A stretch of 10,280 bases of DNA, taken from contig JAGLBF010000085.1 in the NCBI GenBank assembly GCA_018260375.1, forward strand, positions 1-10,280. The letters are read 5' to 3'. The translations under genes were made by a program, and so were the position numbers. The notes beneath the pieces were generated by a model that saw only the letters and a program-made list of their open reading frames with translations, had not been told where the DNA came from and did no database searches. The stretch is from Deinococcus sp. (lineage in GTDB: Bacteria > Deinococcota > Deinococci > Deinococcales > Deinococcaceae). Of the stretch, positions 1 through 5,207 are shown one piece after another (the first letter of the stretch is position 1; each line of letters opens with the position of its first letter).

Positions 1-2
1 CA

Positions 3-52
3 CATCCGCTCGGATTGATTCGGAAGTACGCCAAATCAATCGGAATCCGTAT
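3..52 (+). repeat. Interspersed repeat, right module (copy B)
   Basis: These 50 bases are identical, base for base, to 8567-8616. The unit contains an inverted pair ATTGATT / AATCAAT with a 13-base loop and ends in CCGTAT, the terminal motif shared by all copies of the family. The copy may begin upstream of the window. It lies beyond the 3' end of phoU. Perfect identity over 50 non-coding bases at sites 8.5 kb apart indicates recent spread or conservation of a mobile or structured element. Confidence 0.9.
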
Positions 53-53
53 T

Positions 54-90
54 ATACAGCCTGTGCTGGAATGGAGCGGCACTCCGTAAT
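54..90 (-). repeat. Internally deleted left module of the same repeat family
   Basis: Read on the minus strand, this segment starts ATTACGGAGTGCCGCTCC and matches the first ~29 bases of the module at 8481, with one inserted base and two substitutions. It then jumps to a GCTGTAT end resembling the AGTCTGTAT end of the copy at 9099. The centre of the module, about 35 bases, is missing. It abuts the right module at 3-52 but in the opposite relative orientation to the composite at 8481-8616, so the two modules can be joined either way round. It begins 13 bases after the phoU stop codon. Confidence 0.7.
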
Positions 91-103
91 TATTCTGGTG
101 CGC

Positions 104-754
104 TCAATTTAAGGCGCTGAGCATGTTGGCCTCTAGGCGCTCAGCTATGTTGACCACATGGTCGCCTAGGCGCTCCAGACTGCGTGCCATGCGGTTAGCG
201 GTCAGGGCGCGGTCTATATCTTCGGGGTTTTCCTGTATGCGGGTGAGCGAAGCACGCTGCAACTGCACATACAGCGCGTCTACCTGTTCAAAGTCGAGCA
301 ACATCACTTCGCGTGCGCCCACCAAGTCGCGCTCAGCAAAGGCGTGGGCTAGGCTCTCTATCATGCGGGCGAGCAGCTGGGCGATGGGCAATACATCTTG
401 CAGTGCGGCGCTGCGGGCTAGCGGCTCTAGGTGCTCTAGGTCGCGCCCTACCTGGCGTCCGTAGTCGCCTACGCGCTCTAGGTCAGAGAGGCTCCGGAAC
501 ACCATGATATAAAAATTGAGGTCGTTGCTGTCTAGTTTTTGGCCCATGGCCATCAAACAGGCATCTTCTAGCTCCACTTCTAGGCGGTCTGTTTCGCGCT
601 CTAGGTCAGCAGTACGCGCCGCTAGACCTGCAAATTGCCCCCGTGCCATCGCACCTTGCAACAGCGCCACTTGCTCTAGCGTGATGCTGAGCATTCGCAA
701 AAAACGGGCCGTGATATGCGACCTGGCTTGCGCGGGCTGAAAGGGAACGGGCAT
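104..754 (-). CDS. phoU: Phosphate uptake regulator PhoU
   Basis: PhoU is a cytoplasmic, all-helical protein that links the Pst transporter to the phosphate-sensing histidine kinase and helps switch the Pho response off when phosphate is plentiful. The 216-residue product has the two tandem PhoU helical bundles. Each carries the family's E-R-x-x-D metal-binding signature: E93-R-V-G-D97 in DLERVGDYG and E194-R-L-G-D198 in SLERLGDHVVNIAE. The length is a little below the E. coli protein (241 residues). I chose the ATG at 754 because TATAAA ends seven bases before it and the alignable helix (SHITARFL) follows after 11 residues. An ATG at 760 and a TTG at 823 are in frame, but neither has a Shine-Dalgarno sequence. 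It is the last gene of the pst cluster, about 200 bp after pstB. Its CTAG content is far higher than that of its neighbours. Confidence 0.93.
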   Translation of the reverse strand: MPVPFQPAQARSHITARFLRMLSITLEQVALLQGAMARGQFAGLAARTADLERETDRLEVELEDACLMAMGQKLDSNDLNFYIMVFRSLSDLERVGDYGRQVGRDLEHLEPLARSAALQDVLPIAQLLARMIESLAHAFAERDLVGAREVMLLDFEQVDALYVQLQRASLTRIQENPEDIDRALTANRMARSLERLGDHVVNIAERLEANMLSALN

Positions 755-761
755 TGGCATA

Positions 762-767
762 TTTATA
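762..767 (-). promoter_or_regulatory. Candidate -10 element for a leaderless phoU transcript
   Basis: On the minus strand TATAAA, part of TTATAAAT, ends seven bases before the ATG at 754. There is no Shine-Dalgarno sequence and the stretch upstream is C-rich. This would place the transcription start at or next to the start codon. No good -35 is visible. A dedicated promoter would fit the terminator-like hairpin after pstB. Confidence 0.4.
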
Positions 768-910
768 AGTGTGGGGGGAAATGGTAAGGCGAGTGTCAGC
801 TCAGAGCTAAAGAGGACAGACAATAATATAAATGAGGATTATGAGTATATGCTGCCCTGATATTGGCTAAACGCTGAACATGAATGGTTGCTGGATAGGC
901 TTTGTAAAAG

Positions 911-957
911 CCCCCACCGCCGTCAGGCAGAGGAGGCCAAAGTGGGCGGGTTGGGGT
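911..957 (-). terminator. Probable intrinsic terminator after pstB
   Basis: On the minus strand, CCCC (956-953) and CCGCC (949-945) pair with GGCGG (921-917) and GGGG (915-912), with a one-sided bulge and a loop of about 23 bases. The stem is followed by GCTTTTA. It starts directly after the pstB stop codon. The GC-rich stem and short T run suit a terminator, but the bulge and long loop make it weaker than the one after pstS, so some read-through into phoU is likely. Confidence 0.5.
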
Positions 958-1713
958 TTATCCGAAGCGGCCCGTAACGTAATCTTCGGTGCGCTTGTCT
1001 TGTGGGCTTTGAAACACCTGAGCGGTAACGCCGTGCTCAACCAAGTCGCCGTTGAGAAAAAAGCTGGTGGTGTCGCTGACGCGGGCTGCCTGGTGCATGT
1101 TGTGGGTCACGATAACAATCGTGGTCACTTTTTTCAGCTCGCTCATCAGGTCTTCAATCTTGGCTGTAGACGCGGGGTCAAGCGCCGAAGTGGGCTCGTC
1201 CATCAGCAGGATTTCAGGATCTACAGCAAGGGCGCGGGCGATGCACAGGCGCTGCTGCTGTCCACCCGAAAGGCCCGTGGCGGGGGTCTTGAGTCGGTCT
1301 TTAACCTCGTCCCACAAGGCTGCGCCGCGCAGTGAGCGCTCGGCAATGCTCATCAGCTCATTTTGGTTGCTCATGCCTGCCAGTTTTAGGCCCGACACCA
1401 CGTTGTCAAACACGCTCATGGTCGGAAAGGGGTTAGGCTTTTGAAACACCATGCCGATGCGGCGGCGCACTTCTACGGGGTCAACGTCTTTTGCATAGAT
1501 GTCTTGCCCGTCAAGCACAATCTGACCTTCTACACGCGCACCTGGCGTCAGGTCGTGCATACGGTTGACGGCGCGCAAAAAGGTGGTCTTACCGCAGCCC
1601 GAAGGCCCAATCAGGGCATTGACGGTGCCGCGCTCTATATCCAGGTGCACTTTTTTCACGGCTTGTTTGGTGCCGTAGTAAATATCTACATTGTTGGCGG
1701 TGAGTAGTGACAT
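958..1713 (-). CDS. pstB: Phosphate ABC transporter ATP-binding protein PstB
   Basis: PstB is the ATPase subunit that drives phosphate import through PstC/PstA on the inner face of the membrane. The 251-residue protein has every ABC landmark in order: Walker A GPSGCGKTT (36-44), Q-loop glutamine 91 in VFQKPNPFP (typical of PstB), signature LSGGQQQR (148-155), Walker B ILLMDE (168-173) with the D-loop SALD, and the switch histidine in THNMHQAA (H204). Its length is normal for the family. The ATG at 1713 has a good Shine-Dalgarno sequence, AAGGAG, five bases upstream. It lies 145 bp downstream of pstA, a larger gap than elsewhere in the operon, and is followed at once by a hairpin terminator. 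Confidence 0.98.
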   Translation of the reverse strand: MSLLTANNVDIYYGTKQAVKKVHLDIERGTVNALIGPSGCGKTTFLRAVNRMHDLTPGARVEGQIVLDGQDIYAKDVDPVEVRRRIGMVFQKPNPFPTMSVFDNVVSGLKLAGMSNQNELMSIAERSLRGAALWDEVKDRLKTPATGLSGGQQQRLCIARALAVDPEILLMDEPTSALDPASTAKIEDLMSELKKVTTIVIVTHNMHQAARVSDTTSFFLNGDLVEHGVTAQVFQSPQDKRTEDYVTGRFG

Positions 1714-1858
1714 AAAGACTCCTTAAAGGAAGATGGGTAATAAAGGGTGAACAGTGAGTGCTAGAAGGCTGGTGATAGACGGTTGATGGTAGAAAAGGCA
1801 GCTGCATATTTAAGCACAGAGCATTCAAACATCTTTGGCGCTTGCGTACTCAGCCACA
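1714..1858 (-). other. pstA-pstB intergenic gap
   Basis: This 145 bp gap contains the pstB Shine-Dalgarno sequence near its downstream end and no recognisable gene. No TGAC-type Pho units or clear hairpin were seen. An 11-base word, GTGCTAGAAGG, recurs near 10155 in the last intergenic region, within short GGTGAT/GGTTGATGG-like runs on both sides. The significance of this is unknown. Confidence 0.4.
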
Positions 1859-2740
1859 TTACTGCTTGGGCTTATTCATAAACCGGGCCAGCATAGAGGC
1901 TAGAAAAATCAGCAGAATAAGCAGCAGTGCGCCTGCCTGGGCCATGCGCTGGTTTTCTTCAAAGGCGCTGGTGGCTCCCTTGTAGATTTCCAGTGGCAAA
2001 GCTGAGGCAGGTTGCAGTGGCTTGTAGTAGTTGATGAGGTTGCTGCCAAAGGCGGTAAAGAGCAGTGGCGCGGCCTCGCCGGCTACACGCGACACCGCCA
2101 GAATAATGCCCGTGATAATACCGCTGCTGGCAGCAGGCAGTACCACGCTCATAATCACTTTCCACTGGGGCAGGCCCAGCGCCAGACCTGCCTCACGCAC
2201 GCTCAGGGGTACCAGTTTCAGCACTTCCTCAGTGGTGCGTACCACGATAGGAATCATCAACAGCCCCAGTGCTATGCCGCCTGCTAGAGCGCTAAAGTGG
2301 CCCATCGGTTTGACCACCAGGGCGTACACGACCAGGCCCATCACGATCGCGGGGATACCGCTGAGGATGTCGCTGAGCGAGCGAATGGTTCTCATCAGCT
2401 TGTGACGCGGGAACTCGGCCAAAAAGAGGCCGCCCGCCACACCGATAATCACCCCAATCACAGTGGCAATCCCCAAAATCATCAGCGAGCCGGTAATCGC
2501 GTTGGCCCAGCCGCCGCCCGCTTCGCCCTCAGGAGCGGGGGTTTTGGTAAAGAAACTCAGATTCAGCGCGCCGACACCTTTATACAGCAAAAAGCCGAAG
2601 ATCAGAATAAGCGGAGCCACCACACAGATGGTGCCCAGGGCGATGAGAAAGCCCATAAACGCATTTTTGGTTTTGCGTCCGCTGCTGAGGTTTGTGCTTT
2701 GGCGAGGGCGGGCGGCGGTAGAAGGTTGGCTCACAGTCAT
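1859..2740 (-). CDS. pstA: Phosphate ABC transporter permease PstA
   Basis: PstA is one of the two membrane subunits that form the phosphate channel. The 293-residue protein has a polar N-terminal tail (1-27) and then about six hydrophobic helices, roughly 29-54, 80-110, 124-144, 149-170, 205-232 and 268-287. The permease EAA loop that docks on PstB is clear at 182-211: REAGLALGLPQWKVIMSVV and the residues after it. The start ATG is one base after the pstC stop (TGA C ATG), so the two are translationally coupled. AAGGGA upstream can act as the ribosome binding site inside the end of pstC. Length and topology are normal for PstA. Confidence 0.97.
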   Translation of the reverse strand: MTVSQPSTAARPRQSTNLSSGRKTKNAFMGFLIALGTICVVAPLILIFGFLLYKGVGALNLSFFTKTPAPEGEAGGGWANAITGSLMILGIATVIGVIIGVAGGLFLAEFPRHKLMRTIRSLSDILSGIPAIVMGLVVYALVVKPMGHFSALAGGIALGLLMIPIVVRTTEEVLKLVPLSVREAGLALGLPQWKVIMSVVLPAASSGIITGIILAVSRVAGEAAPLLFTAFGSNLINYYKPLQPASALPLEIYKGATSAFEENQRMAQAGALLLILLIFLASMLARFMNKPKQ

Positions 2741-2741
2741 G

Positions 2742-3737
2742 TCACATTCCCTTGGGGGTGAGGCGTACGATGATGGAACGGGCCAGCAAGTTGACCACCA
2801 CGCTCACAAAAAAGAGGATTAGGCCCAGTGAAACTACACTAGAGCGGTGCAGCCCTTCGCGTGCGTCACCAAATTCGTTGGCAATCATAGAGGCCATTGT
2901 GGCGGTGGGTGCCCAGACGCTTTTCAGCAGTTCGGGGGTGTTGCCAATCACCATGGCGACCGCCAATGTTTCACCTAACGCACGTCCTAGCGCCAGAATA
3001 ATGCCGCCCATGATACCGGCGCGGGCATAGGGCAAAATGGCCCGTGAAATCACTTCCCATTTGGTAGCGCCTAGGGCGTACATGGCTTCACGCTGGTCAG
3101 AAGGCACCAAGCGAATAACGTCACGTGCCACCGAAGCGGTAAAGGGCAAAATCATAATGGTCAAAATAGTTACCGCCAAGGCAAAACCCAGGCCAGTAGG
3201 TACTTGGGGCATAAAAAAGCACTGCAAGTTGGTTTTACCCGTGTTAAACAGCTCAGCGCACCTGGCAGTCAGTTCGGGATTGCCCATGTAGAGCGCCAAT
3301 TGTATCTTCTGGAAGAGTGGTTTGAGCATAAACAGCGCCCACAGACCGTACACCACGCTGGGCACAGCAGCGAGCAGCTCAATCAGGTAGCCTACAGGGT
3401 TGGCAAGCCATTTGGGGGCGTACTCAGCGACATAGAGCGCTGAGGCAATCGCTAGGGGTACGCTGATGATCAGGGCACAAAAGCTGGTGAGCAGCGTACC
3501 CATGACCATACTCATCGCGCCGAATTGGTTTTGGGGGGGGTTCCATACATTGGTAAACAAAAAGCCCAGCCCAAATGCTTTGATGGCAGGCCATGATTGT
3601 ACGGTGAGCAAAATAATACTCAGAATAAAGGTCAATGCAATAAGCAGCGACAGGCCGACAATAATGGTACGAAAAACCCCATCGCCTTTAGAGTTCAGGC
3701 GCGGGTATTTTTGAGCGCGGGGTAGGGTGTCATTCAT
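2742..3737 (-). CDS. pstC: Phosphate ABC transporter permease PstC
   Basis: PstC pairs with PstA to form the phosphate channel. The 331-residue protein has a first helix at about 21-47 and further hydrophobic segments near 74-106, 117-140, 181-203, 240-265 and 301-322. Its EAA loop is at 216-245 (REAMYALGATKWEVISRAI and onward). A periplasmic loop at about 141-180 contains two cysteines. I chose the ATG at 3737 because ACGAGG sits seven bases upstream and the product then starts MNDTLPRAQ, as expected for the family. The same frame stays open to 3812, but that extension is low complexity. Codons 66-68 (Asn-Pro-Pro) contain a run of eight C residues, a possible slippage site. It has its own Pho-box-like array about 104 bases upstream. 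Confidence 0.97.
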   Translation of the reverse strand: MNDTLPRAQKYPRLNSKGDGVFRTIIVGLSLLIALTFILSIILLTVQSWPAIKAFGLGFLFTNVWNPPQNQFGAMSMVMGTLLTSFCALIISVPLAIASALYVAEYAPKWLANPVGYLIELLAAVPSVVYGLWALFMLKPLFQKIQLALYMGNPELTARCAELFNTGKTNLQCFFMPQVPTGLGFALAVTILTIMILPFTASVARDVIRLVPSDQREAMYALGATKWEVISRAILPYARAGIMGGIILALGRALGETLAVAMVIGNTPELLKSVWAPTATMASMIANEFGDAREGLHRSSVVSLGLILFFVSVVVNLLARSIIVRLTPKGM

Positions 3738-3840
3738 GTTTTGGCCTCGTTGCGCCTGGGACGCTGTGGGGGGGGGCGTGCAGCAGTGACAGGGCCAAAA
3801 GGCTACACTCACAGCGTACTCACTGCGTCTTTATTGTTAT

Positions 3841-3866
3841 CTCAGGGTTTTGTCAGGTTGAGGTCA
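3841..3866 (-). promoter_or_regulatory. Pho-box-like direct repeats upstream of pstC
   Basis: On the minus strand three units start exactly 11 bp apart: TGACCTCAACC (from 3866), TGACAAAACCC (from 3855) and TGAGATAACAA (from 3844, degenerate in one base). Direct repeats with an 11-bp period are the hallmark of operators bound by PhoB/PhoP-type response regulators. The units have the same orientation relative to the gene as those upstream of pstS. No convincing -10 can be fixed; AT-rich ATAACAATAAAG follows directly. Confidence 0.7.
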
Positions 3867-3950
3867 GCCGGGATAAGCTGCAGCGGTATAGACCCAAACG
3901 TATACGGCAAGCAACACAGGCAGGGTAGAGTGAATAGGCACTGTAGTGTT

Positions 3951-3986
3951 AAAAAAAGAGCGCCTTTCCACTATAGAAAGGCGCTC
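3951..3986 (-). terminator. Strong intrinsic terminator after pstS
   Basis: A perfect 11-bp stem, GAGCGCCTTTC paired with GAAAGGCGCTC, encloses a 7-base loop (3969-3975). On the minus strand it is followed by seven T residues. It begins about 70 bases after the pstS stop. It should end most pstS transcripts, giving the excess of binding protein over membrane subunits that is usual for ABC importers. Confidence 0.93.
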
Positions 3987-4057
3987 GTTCTGGATAAGTG
4001 CTAGGGCCTTATACAGAACTTTTTAAGTTCCGGTCAGACTCACCAGCAAGGTGAGGT

Positions 4058-5077
4058 TTAGAGCTTAGCGCCGCCGTAGTTCATGCTGTTGAGAATAGAG
4101 GATACGCGGCTTTGTACGTTGCTGGGCAACTTGGCGTAGTCCAGGGGCTCGTTGTACTCCTGACCCGTGGTGGTCATCCAGGTAAGCAGCTTCTTGAGCT
4201 CTTGGGCCTGCTCTTTGGTGCGGTTACCGTATTTTTGGTCTTGGTAGAAGATGATGTAAGTAAAGCTGGTGATGGGGTAGGCATTTGCGTTAGAGCTGTT
4301 GGTCAGGCTGACACGGGTGTCTTTAGGAATAACCACACCGGTAGCAGCAGCAGCAGCGGGGACGTTATCAGCCAAGATGTACTTACCAGCGCGGTTTTGT
4401 ACGGCTCCGTAGTTCAGCTTATTCTGCTTGGCATAGACCAGCTCTACGTAGCCAAGTGCGCCAGGGGTGCTCTTAACGATGCCAGCTACGCCGTCGTTGC
4501 CTTTACCGCCCACGCCCACGGGCCACTGCACGCTGTTGGCGCTGCCTACTTTGCTCTTCCACTGTCCGCTTACCTTGCTCAGGTAGTCGGTGAATACGGC
4601 GGTGGTGCCTGAGCCGTCAGAGCGGCGAGCTACGGTGATAGGCAAGGCAGGCAGGTTGACGTCGGGGTTGATGGCCTTAAGCTTGGGGTCGTTCCACAAC
4701 TTGATTTTGCCCAGGTAGATGTCAGCCAGCACAGGGCCGGTAAACTGTACTTTATCTACGCCAGGGATGTTGTAGGCAGGTACAACAGCGCCAATAGCGG
4801 TAGGGATGTGCAGCAGCTTGCCAGGAGCAGGCTTCATGGCTTCGTCGCTCATGGGGTTGTCCGAAGCGCCAAAGTCAACGGTGCGGGCGATGATCTGCTG
4901 CTGACCAGAGCCAGATCCCACTGACTGGTAGTTCACGTCTACGCCGTTGGCCTTTTTGTACTCGGCAAACATCTTGGTATACAAGGGGTAGGGAAAGCTT
5001 GCACCTGCACCGGTGATGGTGAGGGCGGAAGCGGAGCTAAGGGTTAAACCCAGGGCTAAAGTAAGAAGCTTCTTCAT
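4058..5077 (-). CDS. pstS: Periplasmic phosphate-binding protein PstS
   Basis: PstS binds inorganic phosphate with high affinity outside the inner membrane and delivers it to PstC/PstA. The 339-residue product starts with a Sec signal peptide, MKKLLTLALGLTLSSASA, with probable cleavage after residue 18. There is no lipobox cysteine, so the mature protein should be soluble rather than lipid-anchored. Phosphate-contacting loops are visible: GAGASFPYPLY (23-33), GSGSGQQQI (54-62), DFGASD (68-73) and RSDGSGTT (152-159). The length matches the family (about 340). The sequence TAGGAGG ends only one base before the ATG, an unusually short spacing. The gene is first in the cluster, preceded by a four-unit Pho-box-like array and followed by a strong terminator. 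Confidence 0.98.
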   Translation of the reverse strand: MKKLLTLALGLTLSSASALTITGAGASFPYPLYTKMFAEYKKANGVDVNYQSVGSGSGQQQIIARTVDFGASDNPMSDEAMKPAPGKLLHIPTAIGAVVPAYNIPGVDKVQFTGPVLADIYLGKIKLWNDPKLKAINPDVNLPALPITVARRSDGSGTTAVFTDYLSKVSGQWKSKVGSANSVQWPVGVGGKGNDGVAGIVKSTPGALGYVELVYAKQNKLNYGAVQNRAGKYILADNVPAAAAATGVVIPKDTRVSLTNSSNANAYPITSFTYIIFYQDQKYGNRTKEQAQELKKLLTWMTTTGQEYNEPLDYAKLPSNVQSRVSSILNSMNYGGAKL

Positions 5078-5099
5078 GCCTCCTACTTTGCCACCCTTA

Positions 5100-5137
5100 T
5101 GTCAGCCTAACGTCACTGTAATGTCATGTCTTTGTCA
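5100..5137. promoter_or_regulatory. Four-unit Pho-box-like array between pstS and the PLD-like gene
   Basis: GTCA occurs at 5101, 5112, 5123 and 5134 on the plus strand, an exact 11-bp period over four units; three are preceded by T and one by C. Read towards pstS, the units are TGACAAAGACA, TGACATTACAG, TGACGTTAGGC and TGACATAAGGG. The E. coli Pho box is likewise a pair of TGTCA-type heptamers 11 bp apart. The proximal unit lies 23 bases from the pstS start codon. The array is equally placed to act on the divergent gene at 5208. No separate -10 hexamer for pstS stands out, which fits activator dependence. Confidence 0.85.
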
Positions 5138-5195
5138 GCTAAGCGGTATTGTGGTGAATAGTAACGGGGGATGGTGCTGGTCTACACAGGCACTC

Positions 5196-5201
5196 TATCG
5201 T
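5196..5201 (+). promoter_or_regulatory. Candidate -10 of a leaderless promoter for the PLD-like gene
   Basis: TATCGT is followed by six bases and then the ATG at 5208. The same TAnnnT-N6-ATG spacing is seen at 8749 and 9323. No AG-rich ribosome binding site is present (the upstream bases are GTGGGGCC). The Pho array ends about 59 bases upstream of this element. Confidence 0.45.
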
Positions 5202-5207
5202 GGGGCC

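Larger units (their letters stand above)
3738..4057 (-). other. pstS-pstC intergenic region (320 bp)
   Basis: From the pst point of view this gap contains, in order, the pstS terminator (3986-3951), a three-unit Pho-box-like array (3866-3841), a leader of about 100 bases with a run of nine C residues (3776-3768), and the pstC ribosome binding site (GAGG). No gene was found. The order suggests that pstCAB is read both by leakage through the terminator and from its own promoter. Confidence 0.7.

Noticed and set aside
738..823. TTG start at 823 for phoU, as used by the longest frame
   Set aside because: It gives an N-terminal extension not expected for PhoU, and there is no Shine-Dalgarno sequence. 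The ATG at 754 fits the family and a -10 element better.
790..835. Pho box upstream of phoU
   Set aside because: A single GTCA occurs near 795, but no second unit lies 11 bp to either side.
880..1335. A plus-strand open frame across the phoU-pstB gap and the end of pstB
   Set aside because: It is mostly antisense to the conserved ABC region of pstB, and its start lies in the terminator region.
1589..1828. A minus-strand frame starting in the pstA-pstB gap and running into pstB
   Set aside because: It overlaps pstB in another frame, with no ribosome binding site and a residue composition unlike a real protein.
4112..4612. A 166-codon plus-strand open frame inside pstS
   Set aside because: It is antisense to strongly conserved PstS motifs and shows no recognisable domain of its own.
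5013..5207. In-frame upstream extension of the PLD-like gene, overlapping pstS
   Set aside because: It would place 65 residues before a clear signal peptide and run through the Pho array and the start of pstS on the opposite strand. The ATG at 5208 begins the signal sequence and has a good -10.
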